The position numbers were made by a program, and so were the translations under genes. From an uncultured Sphingorhabdus sp. (GTDB lineage: Bacteria > Pseudomonadota > Alphaproteobacteria > Sphingomonadales > Sphingomonadaceae), in the NCBI GenBank assembly GCA_937873665.1, contig CALMYW010000285.1:1-18891 (forward strand): a DNA stretch of 18,891 nucleotides. The letters run 5' to 3'. Below the pieces are notes generated by a model. The model ran no database searches, was not told where the DNA came from, and was given only the letters and a program-made list of their open reading frames with translations. Positions within the stretch are counted from its first letter, which is position 1, and the number at the start of each line of letters is the position of its first letter. Positions 7,638-14,316 of the stretch are shown piece after piece.

Positions 7638-7828
7638 ATTGGTTGCCCATATAACGCCCATTGGTTGAGTGCGCAAGCCATTGGTCAGCATGTGTAGATT
7701 TTGGCATTAGTATATATCAACCAGCATTTTGCGCCTCTTTCGCACCAATCCATTTTTAAGATACCGATTGCTCGACGGAACCATAAACGAATCACTTGCG
7801 GGAATGGCATGATTGGTTGTATTGGTCT
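7638..7828. repeat. Cluster of six ATTGGT half-sites in the divergent promoter region
   Basis: ATTGGT occurs at 7638, 7660, 7680, 7812 and 7821 on the plus strand and inverted (ACCAAT) at 7744-7749. The first three are spaced 22 and 20 bp, close to two helical turns. Two of them share the longer CCATTGGT exactly 20 bp apart. By chance fewer than one copy would be expected in 190 bp. ATTGGT is the half-site of some FadR-subfamily GntR proteins such as UxuR/ExuR. The boxes are therefore candidate operators for the GntR protein encoded at 4488-5165, controlling both the receptor and the dehydrogenase operon. Confidence 0.55.
7649..7676 (-). promoter_or_regulatory. Candidate promoter of the TonB-dependent receptor gene
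   Basis: On the minus strand TTGCGC (7671-7676) and TTATAT (7649-7654) are separated by 16 bp, and the ATG lies about 50 bp further on. Three ATTGGT boxes sit immediately upstream of the -35 (7680-7685), inside the spacer (7660-7665) and just after the -10 (7638-7643). That is an arrangement by which a repressor could block polymerase. The boxes are by eye and the -35 is imperfect. Confidence 0.4.
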
Positions 7829-7873
7829 GGACGCTATCGAGCCAGGCCTGCCTGGCAACCAAGGGGAGTGATC

Positions 7874-8977
7874 GTGGGCGACAAGACAATGCAGGCATGG
7901 CAGCTCGATGCGCCCGGTGAACTGACCTTGCATGAACGCGACTTGCCCGAGCCTGGGAAGGCGGAAGTGCTGGTGCGCATCGATGCCGTCGCAATCTGCG
8001 CGACCGACCTCGACGTTATCGCCAACGGCCCCCCGGCCATGGTCAACGGCAAGCTGCCCTTCGGCCAAAACTTCACCCCGGGCCATGAATATATGGGCAC
8101 AATTGCCAGGCTCGGGCCCGAGGTGGACGAATATGCCGTGGGCGATCGGGTTGCGGTCGAAATCCACGCCGGTTGCGGCCAGTGTCGGCGCTGCCGCTCG
8201 GGGATGTACACTTCGTGCCACAACTACGGCCGGAACTACCCCGGCAACGACAAGGGGCACCGCGCCAATGGCTTCACCACCAACGGCGGCTTCGCCCAGT
8301 ATGCGGTGAACCATATCAATACGCTGGTGCGGGTGCCGCAGGGCATGTCCGATGCCGAAGCCGCGTTGGCGGTCACCGCCGGAACCTCGATGTACGGCTT
8401 CACCGAAATGGGCGGGCTGGTTGCGGGTGAAAGCGTTGCGGTGATCGGGCCCGGGCCAATCGGCCTGCTCGCCGCCGCCGTAGCCAAAGCACTGGGTGCC
8501 GATCCGGTGATCCTGATCGGCACGCGCGAGAACCGCTTACAGATCGGGGCGAAGCTGGGCGCGGACGTGCTGCTCAATGGGCGCGAGACCGATCCGGTCG
8601 AGGCGGTCCTGGCGGCCACTGGCGGCAAGGGCGTAGACTATGCAATGGAATGCGCTGGCACCGAACAGTCGATCAATCAGGCGATCCATATGTGCAACCG
8701 CGGCGGCAAGATCTGCCTCGCGGCCTTCCCGCATGGCCTCGCCAGCATCGATCTGGCCCATGCGGTGATGAACAACATCTACCTCTATGGCATTCGCGGC
8801 GAGGGCAAGAGCGCAGTGGCTCGCGCCATGGCCTTGATGAAGGCCGGCCGGTTCGACGCCACGCTGGTCCATACCCACAGCTTCGGCCTTGAAGACCTGC
8901 CCGAGGCGCTGCGCCATGCGCGTGAGCGGATCGACGGGGCGATCAAGGTCATCCTGACCCCCAATTCCAATCCCTGA
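7874..8977 (+). CDS. Zinc-dependent medium-chain alcohol dehydrogenase
   Basis: This 367-residue cytosolic NAD(P)-dependent dehydrogenase of the MDR superfamily oxidises an alcohol or polyol-like intermediate. Catalytic-zinc ligands C42, H71 and E72 (in FTPGHEYMG) and all four structural-zinc cysteines (C101, C104, C107, C115) are present. The Rossmann motif GPGPIG is at 192-197. Overall it resembles the threonine/sorbitol dehydrogenase-like branch. I start at GTG 7874 because GGGGAG lies 5 bp upstream. ATG 7889 is the alternative, and the open frame reaching back to 7796 is non-homologous and overlaps the regulatory boxes. It is the first gene of the plus-strand operon; the next gene follows after 17 bp. 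The exact substrate is unknown. Confidence 0.92.
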   Translation: MGDKTMQAWQLDAPGELTLHERDLPEPGKAEVLVRIDAVAICATDLDVIANGPPAMVNGKLPFGQNFTPGHEYMGTIARLGPEVDEYAVGDRVAVEIHAGCGQCRRCRSGMYTSCHNYGRNYPGNDKGHRANGFTTNGGFAQYAVNHINTLVRVPQGMSDAEAALAVTAGTSMYGFTEMGGLVAGESVAVIGPGPIGLLAAAVAKALGADPVILIGTRENRLQIGAKLGADVLLNGRETDPVEAVLAATGGKGVDYAMECAGTEQSINQAIHMCNRGGKICLAAFPHGLASIDLAHAVMNNIYLYGIRGEGKSAVARAMALMKAGRFDATLVHTHSFGLEDLPEALRHARERIDGAIKVILTPNSNP

Positions 8978-8994
8978 AGCAGTGAGATCAGGCC

Positions 8995-9462
8995 ATGGAC
9001 CACAAGATTATCGTTCAGGCAAAGCCCGGACCGCCGGATAACCCGCGCGGCCACTGGCCGCAGCATCTGCAGGACGAGTTCGAAGCCAACCAGTTCAGCG
9101 GCGCGGTGGGCAGCCAACTGGCGTTCGAGAACGAGCGTTGCCGGGTCTGGCACCTGCACCTGCCGCCCGGCGGCTTCCTGACTTTTCACCGCCACGTGCT
9201 GGACTATTTCTGGTCCTCGCTCAGTGCCGGGGTGGCGCGTGGGTATTATGAGGACGGGCGCATCCAGGACGTAATCCATTATCCGGGCGAAACCCGGTTC
9301 TTCCGCCACGGTCCGGGCGAATACTTCGTCCACGCGGTCGAGAATGTCGGCGACACCGATCTGGGCTTCGTGACGGTGGAGTTCCTGCCCGGAGACAATC
9401 CGGTAATTCCCATCCCGGATCATTACCGGCTAGTCTCGCCGCACCCCGAAACCGATCATTGA
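8995..9462 (+). CDS. Small single-domain cupin protein
   Basis: This 155-residue beta-barrel cupin has motif 1 as PGGFLTFHRHVLDYFW (His-X-His kept; the usual Glu is not obvious) and motif 2 as GPGEYFVHAVEN (P-x-G, His and the H-x3-N pattern kept). Three histidines could hold one metal. The overall shape resembles BauB-like cupins annotated in beta-alanine degradation. It is far shorter than gentisate or homogentisate dioxygenases, so ring cleavage should not be assumed, although single-domain metal cupins can be dioxygenases, isomerases or decarboxylases. It sits between the dehydrogenase (17 bp) and the FAH-family gene (11 bp) and is surely co-transcribed. The function is not assignable. Confidence 0.85.
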   Translation: MDHKIIVQAKPGPPDNPRGHWPQHLQDEFEANQFSGAVGSQLAFENERCRVWHLHLPPGGFLTFHRHVLDYFWSSLSAGVARGYYEDGRIQDVIHYPGETRFFRHGPGEYFVHAVENVGDTDLGFVTVEFLPGDNPVIPIPDHYRLVSPHPETDH

Positions 9463-9473
9463 GCGCCTAACCC

Positions 9474-10169
9474 ATGTCCAGCCCCTATGCGATTCCAGTT
9501 CCGCCGGTTCCGGCAATTCCGATCGCCGGCTCCTCGCAACTTTTCCCGGTCCGGCGGATCTGGTGCGTAGGCCGCAACTATGCCGAGCACGCGCGCGAGA
9601 TGGGCAGCGACCCCACGCGCGAGCCGCCGTTCTTCTTTGCGAAGCCGGGCGATGCGGTGGTGCCGTTTGGCGGCGTGCTGGCCTACCCGGCCGCGACACT
9701 GGACCTGCATCATGAGGTCGAGCTTGCGGTTGCGATCGGCAAGGGCGGGCGTGACATTGGCGCTGCTGATGCTGCAGGCCACATCTTCGGCTATGCCGTG
9801 GCACTCGACATGACCCGGCGCGATCTTCAGGCCGAAGCCAAGCGCACCGCGCGTCCGTGGGACATGGCCAAAGGCTTCGATCAATCTTGCCCGATCAGTG
9901 CGATCAGAACCGATATTGATGCGGCGAGCTTCGCTTCGGCGCGCATCTGCCTCTCGGTTGGTGGCGAAGTGCGTCAGACCGCACAACTTGGCGATATGAT
10001 CTGGTCGGTCGAGGAATGTGTCGCCGCGCTGTCCCGCCTGGTCGAACTCCAGCCGGGCGATCTGCTGCTTACTGGAACCCCTGCCGGGGTCGGACCGGTT
10101 TCCGCCGGAGAACAACTCGAAGCCGTGTGCGAGGGTATTGGCGAACTTCAAGTGGAGTACCGGGCGTGA
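9474..10169 (+). CDS. FAH-family hydrolase, fumarylpyruvate hydrolase-like
   Basis: This is a 231-residue fumarylacetoacetate-hydrolase-fold enzyme that would cleave a beta-diketo acid or isomerise/decarboxylate an oxo-acid, with Mg2+ or Mn2+. The N-terminus FPVRRIWCVGRNYAEHAREMG is characteristic of the fumarylpyruvate hydrolase (NagK-like) group. The metal triad is E81 and E83 (LHHEVELA) and D112 (ALDMTRRD). K133 and the segment AKGFDQSCPI follow as in the family. In gentisate pathways it acts after a GST-type maleylpyruvate isomerase. A GST is present here at 166-1008, but gentisate dioxygenase is not in the window, so the substrate is inferred only as a fumaryl/maleyl-pyruvate-like product. 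The stop overlaps the next start by 4 bp (GTGA). Confidence 0.9.
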   Translation: MSSPYAIPVPPVPAIPIAGSSQLFPVRRIWCVGRNYAEHAREMGSDPTREPPFFFAKPGDAVVPFGGVLAYPAATLDLHHEVELAVAIGKGGRDIGAADAAGHIFGYAVALDMTRRDLQAEAKRTARPWDMAKGFDQSCPISAIRTDIDAASFASARICLSVGGEVRQTAQLGDMIWSVEECVAALSRLVELQPGDLLLTGTPAGVGPVSAGEQLEAVCEGIGELQVEYRA

Positions 10170-11293
10170 CCGAGTTGACCATCGAGACCCGCGACTTCGT
10201 CGGCAAGCGTCTCGAAACCGAAGCGCTGATCGATTCGCTGCCGCCGCTGGCGCAGGCCGGCCTCAAGCAGTTCTCGCTTGAACGGATGACCGGGTACGGC
10301 GTGGATTATGCCGATGCGATCGAACTGCGGGCGCGGATAATCGGCGGGGCCGACTGGCAGGAAGCGGCCGGCGCGCTGGCCGAGGGACTGCTTGGACTGA
10401 TCACTCCCGCATCACCTGCGCCCACCCGTGCCGACATACTGCTCCGCGCTTCCGCGGTTCTGCGGATGGGGCAAATGATGATGATCGACAACAGCCCCGA
10501 ACGCAGCGCCTTGTTCTGCCACGCCGCAGGGCTCTATCAGCAGGCAGCGGAATGCGGCCTCAACCGTGAGCGTGTGACCATTGTCGGCCCGAACGGTACG
10601 CTGGTGGGCTGGGTTATCCGCTCGACCGCCTCGCAATCGGTTGGTTCGGCCATCGTCTTTGGCGGCGTCGAGGGCTGGGCGATGGATTTCGACAGCATGG
10701 GCGATGCGCTCGCGGCGCGCGGAATTGACGTGCTCATGCTCGATTGCCCGGGGCAGGGCGAAACCCGCTTTGCGCATGACCATTACCTGACCGCGGGCTG
10801 GCTCGGAGATCTGACTGCGGTGGTCGACTTTATCGCGGGCCGCTTTGATGGTCAGCCGATCGGCGTGGTCGGGAATAGCATGGGCGGGAGCCTTGCGATG
10901 ACCGTGGCCGGTGCCGACACGCGCATTGCTGCCTGCTGCAACAATGGCGGCGTGATCAAACCGAGCATGGGCCGTGTCGTGGGCGGTGCCTTCTTTGCCA
11001 AGATGGTCGCTTTCTGCGGCACGAACGACGAAGACAAGGCAACCGAAATCTGGGACAGCGTCGCCCCGCTCGAGGCTCCGGCAAACCCCGGCTATCCGCT
11101 GCTGGTGATCCAGGGCGGCATGGACCCACTCGTCCCGACCGAACATGCCCAGATGCTGATGCAGATGGCGCCCACCCAGGACAAGCGGATGGTGCTGTTC
11201 TCTGACGGCAACCACTGCATCTACAATCACCTGCGGGATCGCGACAATCTGGTTGCCGACTGGATGTTCGAAAAGCTCGGCGCGGCAGGCTGA
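10166..11293 (+). CDS. Alpha/beta hydrolase, 2,6-dihydroxypseudooxynicotine hydrolase-like
   Basis: This 375-residue hydrolase has an N-terminal helical region (about 1-130) and an alpha/beta-hydrolase core. The nucleophile S238 lies in VGNSMGGS, the acid D320 in QGGMDPLVP, and the base H350 in SDGNHCIYNH. The oxyanion area is GGVEG (167-171). Size, helical N-terminus and motifs fit the DHPON-hydrolase/FrsA-like group, some of which cut C-C bonds of beta-diketone-like intermediates. GTG 10166 is chosen because it overlaps the FAH stop as GTGA. The open frame back to 10016 lies inside the FAH gene and is a shadow. It is coupled to the FAH gene. An ester substrate is equally possible. Confidence 0.88.
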   Translation: MTELTIETRDFVGKRLETEALIDSLPPLAQAGLKQFSLERMTGYGVDYADAIELRARIIGGADWQEAAGALAEGLLGLITPASPAPTRADILLRASAVLRMGQMMMIDNSPERSALFCHAAGLYQQAAECGLNRERVTIVGPNGTLVGWVIRSTASQSVGSAIVFGGVEGWAMDFDSMGDALAARGIDVLMLDCPGQGETRFAHDHYLTAGWLGDLTAVVDFIAGRFDGQPIGVVGNSMGGSLAMTVAGADTRIAACCNNGGVIKPSMGRVVGGAFFAKMVAFCGTNDEDKATEIWDSVAPLEAPANPGYPLLVIQGGMDPLVPTEHAQMLMQMAPTQDKRMVLFSDGNHCIYNHLRDRDNLVADWMFEKLGAAG

Positions 11294-11333
11294 CCACAAA
11301 CAAACCCGATCCACTTTGCGAAAGGACCGTCCG

Positions 11334-12143
11334 GTGCCCATCGTTGATGCCCAAATCCACCTCTGGACTAGTGATGCCGCCCCGCCACACCACTGGCGCG
11401 CGCCGCACCTTATTGAAGATGCCCTGCGCGAGATGGATGCGGCCGGGATCGATCGCGTGGTCAATTGCCCGGCGGTCTGGGATCCATGCTCGAACGATTA
11501 TGCGGTTGAAGCCGCACGCCTGCACCCTGATCGCTTCGCGACGCTTGGCTGGTTTCCGCTTGATGATCAGGCAAGTCCCGCCAGGGTTGACGAATGGCTG
11601 GCCAAGCCCGGCATGCTCGGCCTGCGCTTCATCATCGCCAGCCCTGAAGCCTGGGCCAAATTCGAGGCGGGTGAGCTCGACTGGCTGGTCGAGGCTGCCC
11701 ATGACCGCGAGATCGCTCTTGGTCTGATGGCGCCTCCTGCCGGGTTCGGACGGCTGGGCGAATTGGCAGCTCGCTATCCCAAGGCGCGCCTGCTGATCGA
11801 TCACCTTTCGGTCAGTCCCTTTGCCAAGCTGCCCGAAGCGGTCGAACATTTCGACGCCATGATCGCGCTGGCCGCGCACCCGAACATTGCGGTCAAGGCA
11901 ACCGGCGCTCCCAGCATGTCGAACGATGCCTACCCCTTTGCGGATACCCATGCTCCGCTCAAACAGGTGTTCGATGCCTTCGGGTCGAAACGGTTCTTCT
12001 GGGGCACGGACTTCACCCGGATGCGCTGTTCGTGGAGCGAATGCCTGACCATGTTTTCGCGGGAGCTTCCCTGGCTTGCCGAAGCCGACAAGGAATGGGT
12101 CCTGGGCAGGGCGATCTGCGAATGGATCGGCTGGAAGTACTGA
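11334..12143 (+). CDS. Amidohydrolase-2 family metal-dependent hydrolase (LigI-like)
   Basis: This 269-residue TIM-barrel hydrolase of the amidohydrolase-2/PF04909 type starts at GTG 11334, where AAAGGA lies 7 bp upstream. The first strand reads PIVDAQIHLW (D5, H9), a relaxed form of the usual HxH. LLIDHLSVSP carries D156/H157, and RFFWGTDFTRM holds the final metal/catalytic Asp (D226). The closest well-known function is lactone hydrolysis in lignin-aromatic catabolism (2-pyrone-4,6-dicarboxylate lactonase, LigI). Decarboxylases and other lactonases share the fold. It lies 40 bp after the alpha/beta hydrolase and 39 bp before the DUF422 gene. Its role is probably opening a lactone or decarboxylating a pathway acid. 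Confidence 0.87.
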   Translation: MPIVDAQIHLWTSDAAPPHHWRAPHLIEDALREMDAAGIDRVVNCPAVWDPCSNDYAVEAARLHPDRFATLGWFPLDDQASPARVDEWLAKPGMLGLRFIIASPEAWAKFEAGELDWLVEAAHDREIALGLMAPPAGFGRLGELAARYPKARLLIDHLSVSPFAKLPEAVEHFDAMIALAAHPNIAVKATGAPSMSNDAYPFADTHAPLKQVFDAFGSKRFFWGTDFTRMRCSWSECLTMFSRELPWLAEADKEWVLGRAICEWIGWKY

Positions 12144-12182
12144 CGAGCAAGTTTCAGGCATCAGGACCGGGAAGGCAATTCC

Positions 12183-13022
12183 GTGCGAAATCGCATCATC
12201 TGGCTGTGCATAGCCTTTTACGCCGCATTTGCTGCTGCAAAGCCCGTCTTGCACGGAACTCCTCTATTCACGCTGGTGCCGGCGATCTCGATCCTGGCTC
12301 CAGTGCTGATCGTCCTGTTGCATGGCCCACGCGAAATCGGATGGAAGCTGCTAGGCTTGTTCTTCCTGATCACCTTTGGCGTTTCGTGGTCCTATGAAAC
12401 CGCTTCGATCCTGACAGGCTTCCCGTTCGGGAACTACCACTACACCGAGAAGCTCGGGCCCAAACTAGGTGTCGTTCCGCTGCTGATCATGCCCGCCTAT
12501 TTCGGGATCTGCTACATCTCGTGGCTGATCGCGAAGTTGATCCTCCAGCGTGGATCGGATGATGGCAGGAGCGTAGACCTTATCCCCAGAGTCTTGGTCG
12601 GAAGCTTTGTCATGGTGATGTGGGACGTGGCCATGGATCCGTCGCGCGCCACAGTGTCCCAGTCTTGGATCTGGCATGATGGCGGCGGTTATTTCGGCGT
12701 ACCACTCAAGAATTTTGCCGGGTGGTATCTCTGCGTTGCGACCATCTTCCTGATCTATGGCATGGTCGAAAGACGGATCGGCGCAAAGCAGCTCGTGCTT
12801 GAGCCGCAAGCCTATGCCCAGGCTCTCGGCCTATATGCCGCCACCTTTCTCGAATTCGTCGCTGCAGCCGCCCTTCCTCCGGTTGGAACGGTAACGGATG
12901 CCACCGGGGTGGTCTGGGACAAGGTTGCGCTGTACGAATCGCTGGGCTTGGTATCGGTCTTTACGATGGGTTTCGTAATCCTGCTGGGCGTGCTGATGCT
13001 TCGCAATTTGGAGCGGAAGTAG
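12183..13022 (+). CDS. Integral membrane carotenoid-hydratase-like protein (CruF/DUF422 family)
   Basis: This 279-residue membrane protein has about 7 hydrophobic segments. The conserved element LTGFPFGNYHYTEKLGPKLG, followed by VPLLIMPAYF, is the hallmark of the DUF422/CruF family. WDVAMDPSRATVSQSWIW followed by YFGVPLKNFAGWY is the second. Characterised CruF-type members add water across a terminal double bond of acyclic carotenoid ends. The start is GTG 12183, with a GGAAGG-like site upstream. Only 39 bp separate it from the amidohydrolase, so it looks like part of the catabolic operon rather than of a carotenoid cluster: no phytoene synthase, desaturase or cyclase is present. It might hydrate an isoprenoid side chain of the substrate. 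Family membership is fairly sure; the role is inference. Confidence 0.75.
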   Translation: MRNRIIWLCIAFYAAFAAAKPVLHGTPLFTLVPAISILAPVLIVLLHGPREIGWKLLGLFFLITFGVSWSYETASILTGFPFGNYHYTEKLGPKLGVVPLLIMPAYFGICYISWLIAKLILQRGSDDGRSVDLIPRVLVGSFVMVMWDVAMDPSRATVSQSWIWHDGGGYFGVPLKNFAGWYLCVATIFLIYGMVERRIGAKQLVLEPQAYAQALGLYAATFLEFVAAAALPPVGTVTDATGVVWDKVALYESLGLVSVFTMGFVILLGVLMLRNLERK

Positions 13023-13108
13023 CACCTGTCTGCTTCCAGTGTCCGAGCCAAGCACACCGTATCGTACCCTGCGCCCCATGGTCGCGCTCGGTGAAAATGG
13101 AGCTGACA

Positions 13109-13381
13109 ATGGGGGCAGGATCGGCATTTCTGATGATAGCTTGCGTGGCGCTTGGCGCCTTGTGGGCATATGCCGCCTGGAAATTGGCCGCCGCAGACCT
13201 TGCGACGCTAGATGGAGGTAGCCATCCCCCCCCCAGTCGATCTGCCGCTCAGTGCGGCCTACGACACCGCCTTTACTGCACTTATTGCGCAAATGGATGC
13301 AACCGGATCGTTCAAGGCGCGGCTTGCGCAGATTCGGGCGAAGATGGACCAGCTTGGGCGTGGCCGGGACGGGGCGAGATT
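13109..13381 (+). pseudogene. Small membrane protein gene, frameshifted at a C9 tract and cut by the IS3 remnant
   Basis: ATG 13109 follows GGAG by 6 bp and opens MGAGSAFLMIACVALGALW, one hydrophobic segment, then AAWKLAAADLATLDGG. At 13226-13234 lie nine C residues. Beyond them the same frame becomes a Cys-rich, unlikely sequence, whereas the next frame is open from ATG 13212 and reads VDLPLSAAYDTAF and MDATGSFKARLAQIRAKMD with normal high-GC codon use. One C fewer would join the two into a single protein of at least 90 residues: a membrane anchor with a helical, charged tail. Native sequence stops at the element border at 13382, so the 3' end is lost. I do not recognise the family. Alternatively these are two overlapping small genes. 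Confidence 0.5.
13226..13234 (+). repeat. Homopolymeric C9 tract
   Basis: Nine consecutive C residues lie inside the small membrane-protein gene exactly where the likely coding frame switches. Such a tract can be a slippage (phase-variation) site, a fixed mutation, or a base-calling/assembly error. The sequence alone cannot tell which. Confidence 0.8.
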
Positions 13382-13689
13382 TGACCGGCCCCCACTGAGT
13401 GGTCCGTGGTGATTGTTAGTGCAGAACCGTCTCTGGCGCCATGGCTGGCCGCAGGTGGAGCGAAGCGGAACCGGAGGGCAGCCATGGCGGCGTCGCCGCT
13501 TCCGGGGCCGGGGGCCGATACCCCAACGAGCTGTGTGGCCTGACGGTGTTGTAATGCTTGCGCCAGCACGATCTCCGCCTCACGCAGCTTGCCGATGATC
13601 TCCTCCGGCTTGTGCTTCCTTGCCATTCCATTCCTCCTTCGTGGCCAATTCTAAAATAGAAATTGGGCCACTCAGAAGGGGGCAGATCA
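13382..13689 (-). mobile_element. Internally deleted IS3-family element (308 bp)
   Basis: Read on the minus strand, this begins TGATCTGCCCCCTTCTGAG and encodes the first about 23 residues of OrfA (MARKHKPEEIIGKLREAEIV). It then jumps directly to the last part of OrfB (HYNTVRPHSSLGYRPPAPEA) and ends in the partner repeat, which reads TGACCGGCCCCCACTGAGTGG on the plus strand. About 1 kb of transposase is missing, so it cannot move by itself. The join lies at TGGCGCA (13559-13565), which occurs in OrfA and fits the OrfB codons for Trp-Arg-Lys, suggesting a microhomology deletion. The 131 bp shared with the element at 18415 differ at about five or six positions, so it is a diverged copy. The flanks GATT and AGCT do not form a target duplication. 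Confidence 0.85.
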
Positions 13690-13690
13690 A

Positions 13691-14194
13691 GCTCAGGCGG
13701 CCTTCTCAACGAATGGGTATGCTGCGACCGGCGTGCGGAAAATTGCCGGGGCGGCGGGCGTTAATATAGCTCTGGTCAATCGCTATTTCGGCTCGAAAGA
13801 AGCCTTGTTCGAGGAGGCATTCGGGGAGTTGCTTGATGTTCGGCGATTGACGGACCACCCCCGCGAACAATTTGGCGAATCACTGGTCGATTTCCTGACG
13901 GCCGATGATCCCGATCACCTCAATCCCTTGCCCATGCTCCTGCTGGCCAGCGCAGATCCCACATCACGGGAAATTGCCTATCGCTTGCTGGCGGGCAAGA
14001 TCATCAAACCTTTGAAAACTTGGTTCGATGGCCCGCTTGCGGAGCAGCGCGCAATCCGGATCGTATTGATTGCGTCGGGATTCTTTCTCTATCGCCTCAT
14101 CTATCCGATGCCCGCACCCGAGGGCAGGCTCGCTCCCGAAACCAGAAAGTGGCTCTCGCAGACCTTTCAGTCCACTTTGGATTCGAGCGAATAA
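13691..14194 (+). pseudogene. TetR-family regulator, 5' end removed by the IS3 remnant
   Basis: From the element border the frame reads AQAAFSTNGYAATGVRKIAG then AAGVNIALVNRYFGSKEALF, an almost complete TetR helix-turn-helix, followed by an all-helical ligand domain of about 115 residues ending at 14194. The first about 10-15 residues and the start codon are missing. Upstream in this frame there is only IS sequence, with no ATG or GTG before a stop. GTG 13733 would give 153 residues but would lose helix 1 of the DNA-binding domain. The regulator is therefore probably inactive. It precedes the TonB-dependent receptor in the same direction. The palindromes at 14224 and 17005 are its probable former operators, so the downstream genes may now be unregulated. 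Confidence 0.8.
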
Positions 14195-14223
14195 TCATCG
14201 AGGGACGGCTTCTGGGGCTTTTT

Positions 14224-14239
14224 TGACAACTAGTTGACA
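14224..14239 (+). promoter_or_regulatory. Candidate operator and -35 element upstream of the second TonB-dependent receptor
   Basis: TGACAACTAGTTGACA is centred on the perfect palindrome CAACTAGTTG and lies 77 bp before the receptor ATG. It matches the site at 17009-17024 (TGTCAATTGATTGACA) at 12 of 16 positions. Its right arm, TTGACA (14234-14239), is a consensus -35; no convincing -10 is visible at the usual distance. The same orientation relative to the downstream gene in both sites supports a shared regulator. Confidence 0.55.
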
Positions 14240-14316
14240 TGAATGCACGCCGATGGCACACCTAGTGATACAAGTGCCGGAATCAGGCGCATCCGGCGAC
14301 AAGCAGGGAGAGCATC

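Noticed and set aside
9474..10169. A gentisate pathway cluster (nagIKL-type), suggested by the FAH-family enzyme and a GST
   Set aside because: No gentisate 1,2-dioxygenase-sized cupin is present, and the GST looks more like PcpC than maleylpyruvate isomerase. The resemblance is limited to single enzymes.
10412..12254. Long minus-strand open frames of 350 and 432 codons opposite the alpha/beta hydrolase and amidohydrolase genes
   Set aside because: They lie antisense to genes with intact catalytic motifs, have low-complexity Arg/Gly/His composition, and show no recognisable domain. They result from high-GC codon use.
13416..13709. Intact 97-codon transposase gene on the minus strand
   Set aside because: It is an artefact of the internal deletion: terminal-repeat sequence and out-of-frame orfA read into the true OrfB C-terminus.
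13733..14194. Complete short TetR regulator starting at GTG 13733
   Set aside because: The preceding codons encode the rest of the helix-turn-helix (AQAAFSTNGYAATG), so the gene is truncated by the IS border rather than naturally short.
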